From Bacteroidales bacterium (GTDB lineage Bacteria; Bacteroidota; Bacteroidia; Bacteroidales; JAFGUD01), in contig JAFGUD010000470.1 of the NCBI GenBank assembly GCA_016938685.1, positions 1 through 64,000 on the forward strand: 64,000 nucleotides of DNA. Reading direction: 5' to 3'. The notes below the pieces were generated by a model. That model ran no database searches, was not told the DNA's origin, and saw nothing but the letters and a program-made list of their open reading frames with translations. The position numbers were made by a program, and so were the translations under genes. Below are positions 15,966 through 24,560 of the stretch, piece after piece (positions within the stretch are counted from its first letter, which is position 1; every line of letters begins with the position of its first letter).

Positions 15966-16538
15966 TTAATCAAATGTTACAAGAATTCCGTCTAAAAAAT
16001 CTAACCAGTTTTCCGCAGAATAAACTTTTTTCGTTTTTGTGTAAATATAATAAAGTATAACGATATCATGTGAAATAAACAATGTAAGCCCTTTGGTTGT
16101 TGTGTTTTCTTTTATAAAATTATCCATTCTTTGAGCACCTTCTTCAAGACTGTAAAAACCTGGCCTTTCTCCTCCTCGAATAAGTTTGTAATAACCATCA
16201 AAAAAACTTGTTTTGGTAAAATGAGAATAAGCTAGTTTTTGGTCTTTAACAAAAGCAGAAGGGTCTCCCAACATTTTAGTTGATATTATTTCTACTTGTT
16301 TATTGTATCCATTTATGATTTGTTCGGCAGTTTGAATGCATCTTTTTATAGGACTGGTGAAGATTTTGTTTAAAATTTTATTTTGAGTGGATTTCCCATA
16401 TTCTATTGCCATTTTTTTCCCGTCAGGGGTAATGTTAATATCGTCACCTGATTCTCCGTCTTTTATAGTGTATCTTTCAGTGTGTCTTATTAAAGCAGCA
16501 TTTTTTTTGTTTGGGTCAATATTTCTTAAGTCAAGCAT
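15966..16538 (-). CDS. histidine phosphatase superfamily protein (RHT variant)
   Basis: 190 residues from the ATG at 16538. The N-terminal motif is ALIRHTERY, with the catalytic His of the RHG-type motif and Thr instead of Gly. IFTSPIKRCIQTAEQI supplies the second Arg, and the C-terminal LFISHDIVI supplies the second His. So it probably is an active phosphatase or phosphomutase-like enzyme of unknown substrate. The open frame reaches to 16589, but a -7 box TACCTTTG (16553-16560) and a -33 TTTG (16580-16583) spaced by 19 bp lie inside that extension, so translation must begin at 16538. Confidence 0.8.
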   Translation of the reverse strand: MLDLRNIDPNKKNAALIRHTERYTIKDGESGDDINITPDGKKMAIEYGKSTQNKILNKIFTSPIKRCIQTAEQIINGYNKQVEIISTKMLGDPSAFVKDQKLAYSHFTKTSFFDGYYKLIRGGERPGFYSLEEGAQRMDNFIKENTTTKGLTLFISHDIVILYYIYTKTKKVYSAENWLDFLDGILVTFD

Positions 16539-16552
16539 AAATTGTTTTTTTA

Positions 16553-16583
16553 CAAAGGTACTAATTGTTTTTTTGTCCTCAAA
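16553..16583 (-). promoter_or_regulatory. complete Bacteroidota promoter of the histidine phosphatase gene
   Basis: On the minus strand TTTG, 19 bp, then TACCTTTG. This is the textbook -33/-7 pair, ending 15 bp before the ATG at 16538. Confidence 0.75.
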
Positions 16584-16626
16584 TTTCAATTATTGTCAAT
16601 AAGTTCGATTATAAATTAAAAAAAAT

Positions 16627-16634
16627 TATATTTG
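16627..16634 (+). promoter_or_regulatory. -7 promoter box of the gene at 16660
   Basis: TATATTTG, 25 bp before the ATG at 16660; this also argues against a TTG start at 16642. Confidence 0.6.
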
Positions 16635-16659
16635 TGGGTAATTGATAAAAAATACGATT

Positions 16660-17454
16660 ATGAATACCCAGGAGTTAATTCAACGTTTGTTGAATGAAAA
16701 TAAGTCTTTTTTTACAAAAAATAAAGCGTTTTTAGGTGATGATATTCCTGCTGAAAAGTTTGAAATAATTAAAAAATCTCATCAACTTGCCGAATCTGAA
16801 AATATATTATGGGCTGTTGATCGAACACTTTCAGGAAAAGCAACTGATAGTTGTATTATTACAAATTTTGGTATCCGTTTCATCCAAACTATTCTAGGCC
16901 AGGTTACTGTTAAGTCAATACTTTGGTTTGATATTGCAGAGTTTTTTTATAACAAAAAGAAAGGTTTTGTTTTTATCAGTAAAAAAGGAGACGAAATTGT
17001 TTTTGATAGAATGGATTTCGATGTGTTTTATAAAAAAGATTCAGAGCAAATAGATACTATTGTTAAAGTAATAGGGAAGATAATTGAGGTTGTTTCGCTT
17101 AAACCACCGGAATTACCTATGTCTGAAAATGAGGAAAAATTTATGGATGATGTCAAATTTATGTTTGAAGATGACGGACAAATAATAGATGCCGAAAAAC
17201 GTATTTTAGATAACTTAAGCAATAAATACGGAATTGAAAAAAAACGTGCTGAGGAAATTATTTCTGTTGCATTTCAAAGCTTTCAATTATCAGATATGAA
17301 TGAATATATGAATGAAGTAAAAACAATTTTAGATAAAAATGGACAAATAGGAGAAGCCGAGCGTAGAGCACTTGATTTTTTTAGAGAAAAACTTGGTATT
17401 TCTGTCGAAAAAGCTAAAAAAATTGAACTATTAACCATAAAAAACACCAATTAA
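16660..17454 (+). CDS. hypothetical protein with PH-like N-terminus and duplicated helical C-terminal unit
   Basis: 264 residues from ATG 16660. Residues 40-140 (ILWAVDRTLSGKATDSCIITNFGIRF...) look like a bacterial PH-type beta domain. The C-terminus holds two copies of a helical unit: MDDVKFMFEDDGQIIDAEKR at 161 and MNEVKTILDKNGQIGEAERR at about 216, each followed by a second helix ending in a KxAEEI/KAKKIE segment. These resemble short TerB-like helical repeats with an acidic turn. No signal peptide. It lies 11 bp before the lipoprotein gene at 17466, so the two probably share a message. Function unknown. Confidence 0.68.
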   Translation: MNTQELIQRLLNENKSFFTKNKAFLGDDIPAEKFEIIKKSHQLAESENILWAVDRTLSGKATDSCIITNFGIRFIQTILGQVTVKSILWFDIAEFFYNKKKGFVFISKKGDEIVFDRMDFDVFYKKDSEQIDTIVKVIGKIIEVVSLKPPELPMSENEEKFMDDVKFMFEDDGQIIDAEKRILDNLSNKYGIEKKRAEEIISVAFQSFQLSDMNEYMNEVKTILDKNGQIGEAERRALDFFREKLGISVEKAKKIELLTIKNTN

Positions 17455-17465
17455 AACAATAAAAT

Positions 17466-18530
17466 ATGATCACACACAAAATTCTTTTAATCGTACTTAG
17501 TTTTATGTTTTTGTTCTCTTGTAAAAACAATTCTTCGGAAAAATTAGAAGTGGACAATAAATCAAATGAAAAAAAAGTAGAAAATATTAAAGAAAAAACA
17601 ACTTATAAAGGAAAATTTGATTTTGGTTTTGTTTCTTCTAACCGATACATTTTACTAGACACATTAGTATCTGATGATTTGTCGATAGGAGAGGCTAGTA
17701 ATTTAATAAACTACGCCGATGGTAGATTTACTGCTCAAAAAGATATTGATTATGATTTACTACCGGAAGAATATAAAGATTTAATAAATTCTGAAATAAA
17801 AGTTGGCGCATCAAGTGGCGAATTTTATACAGTGAAAATTAAATCTATTAAGATGATTGCCGAATGTATTCCTCATTTTGGAACGCTTCAGAATTGGTCT
17901 GGTGAATATACTGATAATGGAGAATATAATGATGCTGAAAAATCAGCTGAATTATGGGATATGGGTAGTTATTATTTAGTTGCTGAATTTGAAGAAGTTA
18001 AATATGAGCAAATTATTTTTGCTGTCCCAATGGATTCTAAAGCAAAAATATATCCAGAGGTTGAAGCTCAAGAACTAGATAATACTGATAATTATAGAAC
18101 ACAAATAATTGATAATCTATCAAGTACAGAAATATTTAAGGCAAATCAGGAAGAATACGAGAATTCAGAATCTGCAACTGATGAAAAATGGTGGAATAAT
18201 AATGAAACTTGGGAATTGTATTCATACATTCCTGGAGAAAACAATGAATTTTATGTTGCTTTATATTTAGTAGGTGGTAATCCTTGTGGAGGAGATTATT
18301 TTTTCTCAACATTTTCTGTAACTAAATTCAAAAAAGGCAGTTTGGTTGAAAATATGTATTTCGAGGAGCTAGGTTATTATTTAGTTTTGGCTATTGATTT
18401 GAATGACGATGGGGTTTTAGAATATATTGTTGAAGATTTCTTTGGAAGAAGAATTCTTTTATTCTTGGGAGATCATGATTGGGAAGAATTGTATGAATGG
18501 ACTATTCCGTATTTAGATTGTCCTTGTTGA
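17466..18530 (+). CDS. hypothetical lipoprotein with Asp-rich calcium-type loop
   Basis: 354 residues. A lipoprotein signal ends in FLFSC with the lipidated Cys at residue 19, followed by a charged linker rich in Lys, Asn and Glu. The C-terminal part contains DLNDDGVLEYIVEDF near residue 310, an EF-hand-like DxNDDG loop typical of VCBS/FG-GAP blades. An earlier segment, EYTDNGEYNDAEKSAELW, has no known counterpart to me. It is anchored in the inner or outer membrane. It is probably co-transcribed with the preceding gene and is closed by a strong terminator. Confidence 0.7.
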   Translation: MITHKILLIVLSFMFLFSCKNNSSEKLEVDNKSNEKKVENIKEKTTYKGKFDFGFVSSNRYILLDTLVSDDLSIGEASNLINYADGRFTAQKDIDYDLLPEEYKDLINSEIKVGASSGEFYTVKIKSIKMIAECIPHFGTLQNWSGEYTDNGEYNDAEKSAELWDMGSYYLVAEFEEVKYEQIIFAVPMDSKAKIYPEVEAQELDNTDNYRTQIIDNLSSTEIFKANQEEYENSESATDEKWWNNNETWELYSYIPGENNEFYVALYLVGGNPCGGDYFFSTFSVTKFKKGSLVENMYFEELGYYLVLAIDLNDDGVLEYIVEDFFGRRILLFLGDHDWEELYEWTIPYLDCPC

Positions 18531-18539
18531 AAAAAAAGA

Positions 18540-18566
18540 AAGCCTCCTTTGTGGAGGCTTTTTTAG
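18540..18566. terminator. bidirectional terminator
   Basis: AAGCCTCC-TTTG-TGGAGGCTT flanked by A and T runs, between the convergent genes ending at 18530 and 18568. Confidence 0.9.
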
Positions 18567-18567
18567 G

Positions 18568-21500
18568 TTATTGAATAATGATTTTTTTCAAAAACGTTTC
18601 ACTTTCATTTGTTAGTTTAATAAAATAAATTCCTTTTGAAAAATTGTATAAATCAATAGTTGTTTTATCAGAAATATTCGATTTAGTCATTAAAATCTTG
18701 CCACTTTCATCAATAATTTCTAAATTGATACTTCTTGTGTTGTCTTTTAAATCAATATTGATAAAGTTTATTGCAGGATTTGGATAAATATTAATAGTTA
18801 GCTTATTCAAATCAGGAATGTTCACATAGTAAGTATATACAACTTCAGAAAGCAAAGCGTTTCCGGTAAATCTTTCAAATCCATTGTTGTTTGAAGCTAA
18901 AACTCTCAGTTGTAAGTCGCCGGCATTAAGGTCGATATTTCCTACAATAATCGGTTTTTCGGTACAAATATTCCATGTGTTTCCTGCATCTAATGAAAAT
19001 TCATAATCTGCAATTTCGCCAAAATTAACATTGTTAGTCCAGTCAAAAGTATTGTTGTTATCATCAACAATCCCATTTGTTGGAGCTTCGGGTTTGTTAG
19101 GCACAACAAAATTAAGGACAGCCGAAGCAAGTTCTGTTTCTGTTGAAATAAATCTAAAATAAACATCAGTTCCGGGTGTTAATGATAAATTTGTGTTTGT
19201 ACCAATAATATTTGATGAGTAAAAATCATTGTCATAATTATATTCAATTGTAGATGGAATAGTTTCATTGGTTTGTTCAGCTATGTAATCAATTGTAAAA
19301 GAAGGAGCAGAAGGTTCTGTTAATGTTACTATTAGCCTGTTGTTGTCTGTTTTCGCTATTTCTCTTACTATTACTGTTCCTTCAATAAAATCAACAGAAT
19401 TTGTAGTTGTTTCCTCACAAGTTATCCAGTTATTATTACCTGTAAGTTCGTATTCCATTTCTGAGGTTGTGTTTGTAAGTTGTCCATTTAAAACATTATA
19501 ATCCACAAGTGATAAGTCTATCCAAGTTTTGAAATTTGCAGGATTGTTGTTCTCGGTTGAAACAAGATATTTGATTGTTGTACTACCTGAATTCTTTTCG
19601 CATACCATAACTCTATATTCTGTTCCTGCGTTTAATCCTGTAATATCAATGCCTCCATTGTGAGAAACACCGTTGAAAACACAATACCAATTATCAATAT
19701 TGCCACCCAACCCAAATTCTGTATTTGCGGTGTAATCTGTATTGTCAATTGGAGCTACTTCGCCACTAGTATTTTGAGTAATAAATACAAGTCTTTCTTC
19801 TCCGTTTCCATCTGACCAGTTTAAATTTACAGAATTTTGGGATAAATTTGTAAATACTATATTTGAGTCTTGTTCTGTTGGAGCAACAACATTTTTAATA
19901 AAATAAACCGAACCTGAATTATATCCGTTATCTCCTGAGAAATTTGCACCAACAAGACAATAATTGTTTTCAATTGCTACTGCTGATCCATAATGAGCCG
20001 CATACGAATAATCAGATGCTTTTATTTTTTGATTTTCAGTTGCATTTGCCCAGCCCGAAACAGGTTTTTCAAAAATATAGGAAGCTCCGTCTTGATAAAT
20101 AGAATTTGTTGAATAACTTGCACCGGCAATAATTATATCATTAGAAATATCTACGCTAAATCCTAAAAGAGAAGTTGTAGTCAAAGTCGTCAATTTTGCT
20201 TTTAAATTATTGTTTTCATAAACATACACAGCACCAAAATTTGATCCTTTTTCGTCATTATATGGTGCGCTGATAACAAAAGTTGTATCAGAAATACCTA
20301 TAGAAAATCCAAATTGATCTCCTTCAATTCCATCGGGAGAAGTAATTTTGTATGATTCTGTCATATCTGACCAATCTTGACTATTATAAACAAAAACAGC
20401 TCCTGTACGAACAGAACCATTTGTGGAATAATTTGCTCCAACTATTGCAATTGTATCGTTTATTGCAACTGAATATCCTAATCGTGCTAAATCTGTTCCT
20501 GTTTGAGTAAGAATTGCTTTTTGAGTCCAAGTTTCGGAAATGTTTTCATAAATAATAGCAGAACCTTTGCCGATAACACTGTTGGGAGCACCAATTATTA
20601 ATAAATTTTGTTGAATATCAACGGAATATCCAAAACTTCCGTAAGTATAAATTGAATTTGTTTTTTGGGTTTCCGTCATATCTTCCCAGCCGTTAGTAGG
20701 TTTTTTAAAAACATAAAAAGCACCTGAGTTGAAACCGTTTTCATCACAATAAGGAGATCCAACAACAACATAATCGCCTGAAATAGCAACAGAATATCCA
20801 AAATAGTCATCATCTAGTCCATCTGATGCTGTAATTCTTGCTATTGTTTCCCAGTTGTTGTTGATTTTTTGAAGAATATAGGCACAACCTGTTTGATTTT
20901 GATATCCATAAGCACCAACAACAGCGTAATCTCCATCAATATCTATGCTTGTTCCAAAATATTCATATCCATTTGTTAAGTATGTCGAAGCTGCTATTTT
21001 ATCTGAAATTTCTGTATAACCGGAAATAGGTAAAAAAGTAGAATAAACAGCTCCGCTATATTTATAATTGTATGGATCTCCGTATTTACCTATTAAAATA
21101 TTATTTCCTGAAATAGCAAAGTCGTTTCCAAAATAATCGTAAGTGTTTCTGTCTGTGGCTCTTATAGTTGCTGTATTGCTCCAAGTACCTGAAGATTCAG
21201 TAAAAGCATAAACAGCTCCAACATAACTTGATTCATAATTAGAACCTATCAAAAGTGTTGAACTTTCCATTTTCAGTGATTTGCCAAATTCAGCAGAGCT
21301 GGGAGAATCGGTTGTGGTAAGTTTTTGATCTTCGGTTGCATCAGTCCATCCTAAAACAGGTTTTTCGTATATATAAACAGCTCCGTTATTGGTTCCTGAA
21401 TCGTCATCACCGGTGGAACTAATTGCAATATAATCGCCGGAAATTGCTACTTTAAAACCAAATTTATCATTAGCTTCAATATCAGATGCGCTTAAAATGG

Positions 21501-22251
21501 CTGTTTCGGTCATGTCTTCCCAACCAGTTTCAGGTTTTTCAAAAACATAAGCAGAACCTTCATTTATACCTCCTACATAATTTGTATATGCTCCAACTAC
21601 AATAACATCGTTGTCATAAGAAATGGAAGAGCCAAAATGAGCAGAATTTGACAAATTTGTTGCTGAAAGCATAGCTGTTGGATTAGTCATATTTGCCCAA
21701 TCAGTTCCGGGTTTTTCGTATATGTTTACCCGACCTTGTACCGCTAAATTGTCTTCGCCAACAAAAATAATATCATCTGTAATTTCTACGGATCTTCCAA
21801 AATATGAGTAATAACCAGAGCCTGTATTTGACAAAACTGCAGTTTCTGTCATGTCTTCCCAACCTGTTACAGGTTTTGTGTAAACAAATACTTTCCCACT
21901 AATTAGGCTTGGATAAGTATTACAACCTACAACAATATTGTCTCCTTTAATAGCAACGCTATAACCTACATTTAATCCTTCAATCGGGTTCGATTGAGTA
22001 AGAGTAGCAATATTTGTCCAATTTGTTCCATCATAGTACAACACAAAAGCTCGTCCGGAATTGTTGTTGTATCCTGGCGCACCAACAACAGCGTAGTTTC
22101 CATCAATATCAACGCTTATTCCAAATTGTTCATTCGTAGCATTCAAATAAGGAATAGGTAAACTTTTTGAAATTTCTTCCCAATTTTGAGCATCAATACT
22201 AAAGAAAGATGCAAAAAACAGAATAAATGCAATAAAACTGTATTTTTTCAT
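18568..22251 (-). CDS. FG-GAP repeat surface protein with T9SS type A sorting domain
   Basis: 1227 residues. A signal peptide (1-21) is followed by 14 FG-GAP repeats to about residue 790, each with FGxSVAIxGDxxVVGAPY-like strands and many ending in GAVYVFEKP and GWEDMTET. Fourteen blades would make two seven-bladed propellers, and repeat 8 resembles repeat 1 most. Fibronectin III-like segments follow (about 795-890 and later), then a C-terminal T9SS sorting domain (1155-1227) starting INIYPNPAINF and ending FLKKIIIQ. It should be exported by type IX secretion and anchored or released at the surface. Binding partner unknown. Solitary, minus strand. Confidence 0.9.
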   Translation of the reverse strand: MKKYSFIAFILFFASFFSIDAQNWEEISKSLPIPYLNATNEQFGISVDIDGNYAVVGAPGYNNNSGRAFVLYYDGTNWTNIATLTQSNPIEGLNVGYSVAIKGDNIVVGCNTYPSLISGKVFVYTKPVTGWEDMTETAVLSNTGSGYYSYFGRSVEITDDIIFVGEDNLAVQGRVNIYEKPGTDWANMTNPTAMLSATNLSNSAHFGSSISYDNDVIVVGAYTNYVGGINEGSAYVFEKPETGWEDMTETAILSASDIEANDKFGFKVAISGDYIAISSTGDDDSGTNNGAVYIYEKPVLGWTDATEDQKLTTTDSPSSAEFGKSLKMESSTLLIGSNYESSYVGAVYAFTESSGTWSNTATIRATDRNTYDYFGNDFAISGNNILIGKYGDPYNYKYSGAVYSTFLPISGYTEISDKIAASTYLTNGYEYFGTSIDIDGDYAVVGAYGYQNQTGCAYILQKINNNWETIARITASDGLDDDYFGYSVAISGDYVVVGSPYCDENGFNSGAFYVFKKPTNGWEDMTETQKTNSIYTYGSFGYSVDIQQNLLIIGAPNSVIGKGSAIIYENISETWTQKAILTQTGTDLARLGYSVAINDTIAIVGANYSTNGSVRTGAVFVYNSQDWSDMTESYKITSPDGIEGDQFGFSIGISDTTFVISAPYNDEKGSNFGAVYVYENNNLKAKLTTLTTTSLLGFSVDISNDIIIAGASYSTNSIYQDGASYIFEKPVSGWANATENQKIKASDYSYAAHYGSAVAIENNYCLVGANFSGDNGYNSGSVYFIKNVVAPTEQDSNIVFTNLSQNSVNLNWSDGNGEERLVFITQNTSGEVAPIDNTDYTANTEFGLGGNIDNWYCVFNGVSHNGGIDITGLNAGTEYRVMVCEKNSGSTTIKYLVSTENNNPANFKTWIDLSLVDYNVLNGQLTNTTSEMEYELTGNNNWITCEETTTNSVDFIEGTVIVREIAKTDNNRLIVTLTEPSAPSFTIDYIAEQTNETIPSTIEYNYDNDFYSSNIIGTNTNLSLTPGTDVYFRFISTETELASAVLNFVVPNKPEAPTNGIVDDNNNTFDWTNNVNFGEIADYEFSLDAGNTWNICTEKPIIVGNIDLNAGDLQLRVLASNNNGFERFTGNALLSEVVYTYYVNIPDLNKLTINIYPNPAINFINIDLKDNTRSINLEIIDESGKILMTKSNISDKTTIDLYNFSKGIYFIKLTNESETFLKKIIIQ

Positions 22252-22282
22252 TGATTTGTTTTTAATAGTTAATAATTTTAGA

Positions 22283-22308
22283 AAAAAACCTCTCGAAAGA
22301 GGTTTTTA
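22283..22308 (-). terminator. terminator of the gene at 22331
   Basis: AAAAACCTCT-CGAA-AGAGGTTTTT, a 10-bp stem with tetraloop, between the two minus-strand genes. Confidence 0.88.
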
Positions 22309-22330
22309 ATAACATTAAAGAGAATTTTAA

Positions 22331-24325
22331 TTACTTGATTTTACTCTCAGGTACGGGAAATTCCATCGGGGTTAACATATCGCCGCTTGTGTTGTAATCC
22401 ACAACCTGACTTACATAAGGTTTTCCGTAGCTACCTGTGTAGTCTTCTTTTATCAGAACAGAGCGAGCAATTCTATAAGCACCGTTTGACGTTTTGTATA
22501 AAATATCTGCTTTGCATGTTCTGTAAACAGGTAAGTTTAAAATATCTACGGTTACTTTCCATTCTGTTTGGGCAGCAACATCTATTATCACTGAGCCACC
22601 ATTAGGAGAAATACTTGTTTTTAAGTAATTGTCAACAGAAGTCCATTCTCCTCCGGCATGTGATAGTTTTTTTGCAGACGAAGAACTAATTAGTTGTTGT
22701 CTAGCAGTTTCTGTAAGGTTAAGATTAACAGTTGTTTCAGCTATTGAATACCATTTGTTATGAAATTCGCTTGTGTTTTCAAAAGTTGCAGAGTATGGAA
22801 TACATTCAGTAGAGTATGCTTTAATTTTTAGAGTATGATTTCCGCTTTTCATTTGCCCGCTGTAAATTAAGTCGTATAATGCGTAGGGCAGGGGATTAGT
22901 AATTGAACCTCTATGAAATAAATCTTCGGAATTGAAAGTTGCTTCATTATTTTCAAAGTCTTTGTCGTTTGCCGGTAGAATTGTCAAATTGAAAGATTTT
23001 TGAGATTCATAAGCATCGTCGTCAAATTCTGTTGTCCATGCAGCAAGGAATTTTCCGTCAAGTTCTGCGTAGAAATTAAGGTTTCCGTGGTCATAATCGC
23101 ACGTATTAGCTTTGCACCAATAAATATTGTAGAATTTTGGCGGATTTGGAAGTTCAAGTTTTGATGTAATTGGGGAGCTTCCAATATTTAATGTGCTTGC
23201 AGCATAATTAAAGTTTCCAATGTCCTTGTCGTTTAAAGGTCGTAAATATTTTGGACCTCTTTTATAAAGTTCTTTTTTGTTATTATCATCCATTGAAATT
23301 GTTATTTCTCCGCTTGCGATTATTCCGGCAGGTTCTTTTGCATCACTTTCGCCTAGCCCAAATTCAACTTTAATTTTATTATTGCCGTTTTTAAGGTTAA
23401 GAATTTCAGCAATAGTAAATTGCATATTGATTGAGTTTTCTGTAAATAATTGTTGCAGCAACCAAATATCTTGTTCTTGTGATAATAAATCAGGGTTTTC
23501 TTGTAATTTTTTCCCAAAATCAGAATTAATTGTCAATGGGATATCAAAATCATTCCAAACTTTTGAGTAGTTACTGGTAAATTGATAAGGACCTGTAACA
23601 GAAACAAGTTTATCGTTTATGTAAAATTTGAAGAAACCATAAGCATTAAAAGTGCTTGACAATCCTAAGCCTTCTGAATATTCCATCATTGTTTTGCCAA
23701 GATTTATTTTAGCAAAAAGTTCGTCGCTAGCAGGTACTTTTTCAGTAAATTGAAAATCTTTGAATTTAGTATAGAAATATATTTTACCTGCTTCGTTGTC
23801 TGATGCATTATAAACTACATCATTTACTTTTGTTGAAGAATTAGAATTACATTTTTCAATTTCGCTTCTGTAATATTTTTCCTGTCCCCAGTATTCCATA
23901 ACAGCCATAACAGAATCAAGGTCAGCTTGTGCAAGTTGACAATCACCTTTTTCAATTTCATCAGAAAGTTTGGTCATGTATTGATTTTCAACATTACTTT
24001 CCATTTCCTTAACTTTTTGTGAAGCACTATAATCACCGGAATTTTTAGCAAGAGCAGCTTTATAGTATTTTAATGCTGATAAATAATCTCCTTCTCCTGC
24101 TTTTTCGGCACCTTTATTCATCAACGAGCTATAACTTCCTTTTTCGGCATTGTCTGATTTTGAGTTGTCGTCATCTTTGTCTTTGTCATTGTCCTTGTCC
24201 TTTTTGTTGTTTTTAACATTGTTTACTCCGTTTTTAACATTGTTAACGTTAATCTGAGCCGAAACGCCTACACTAAAAACAGAAAAGATTAAAAACGTTA
24301 CAATAAAAATCACTTGTTTTTTCAT
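22331..24325 (-). CDS. hypothetical exported protein with TPR-like segment
   Basis: 664 residues. A signal peptide (about 1-24) is followed by an Asn/Val/Lys stretch with repeated NVKN and then a Lys/Asp low-complexity linker (about 35-60). Residues 60-150 look like TPR helices (GAEKAGEGDYLSALKYYKAA). The remaining 500 residues are mixed beta and not recognised. No T9SS sorting domain and no lipobox, so probably periplasmic or secreted by another route. The previous gene on this strand begins 79 bp downstream, with a terminator between them. Confidence 0.68.
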   Translation of the reverse strand: MKKQVIFIVTFLIFSVFSVGVSAQINVNNVKNGVNNVKNNKKDKDNDKDKDDDNSKSDNAEKGSYSSLMNKGAEKAGEGDYLSALKYYKAALAKNSGDYSASQKVKEMESNVENQYMTKLSDEIEKGDCQLAQADLDSVMAVMEYWGQEKYYRSEIEKCNSNSSTKVNDVVYNASDNEAGKIYFYTKFKDFQFTEKVPASDELFAKINLGKTMMEYSEGLGLSSTFNAYGFFKFYINDKLVSVTGPYQFTSNYSKVWNDFDIPLTINSDFGKKLQENPDLLSQEQDIWLLQQLFTENSINMQFTIAEILNLKNGNNKIKVEFGLGESDAKEPAGIIASGEITISMDDNNKKELYKRGPKYLRPLNDKDIGNFNYAASTLNIGSSPITSKLELPNPPKFYNIYWCKANTCDYDHGNLNFYAELDGKFLAAWTTEFDDDAYESQKSFNLTILPANDKDFENNEATFNSEDLFHRGSITNPLPYALYDLIYSGQMKSGNHTLKIKAYSTECIPYSATFENTSEFHNKWYSIAETTVNLNLTETARQQLISSSSAKKLSHAGGEWTSVDNYLKTSISPNGGSVIIDVAAQTEWKVTVDILNLPVYRTCKADILYKTSNGAYRIARSVLIKEDYTGSYGKPYVSQVVDYNTSGDMLTPMEFPVPESKIK

Positions 24326-24442
24326 AGTTAAATAGATTTAGAATTTGAATAAAACTACGCACAAAACAAGTGAGCTAATTAAATAAACTTGTGAATTGGA
24401 TTTATTTGCAGGTAAGTAGCAGAAAAAATAGAGTAAGTGACT

Positions 24443-24504
24443 TTAAAGCAGTTTGAATTTTTTCATCAAATCTTCTTTGAATTTTCTGCTGATGCCGAAA
24501 AAAT
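24443..24504 (-). pseudogene. 3'-end remnant of a LytTR response regulator gene
   Basis: On the minus strand this encodes FFGISRKFKEDLMKKFKLL and a stop, the same last 19 residues as the regulator at 29460. Bases 24456-24504 are identical to 29473-29521 over 49 bp. The last codons (TTC AAA CTG CTT TAA against TTT AAG TTG TTG TAG) differ only by synonymous changes, so this is the tail of a once functional homologue rather than a recent copy. Nothing upstream of FFGIS is preserved. The rest of 24326-24560 holds no other recognisable element. Confidence 0.85.
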
Positions 24505-24560
24505 ATATAAATTGGTGTTATTTTGATAAGTTGGAACTTTTTATATGAATTAAGGTTTAA

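Noticed and set aside
16539-16589. Longer N-terminus of the histidine phosphatase
   Set aside because: The extension contains the complete -33/-7 promoter, so it cannot be in the message.
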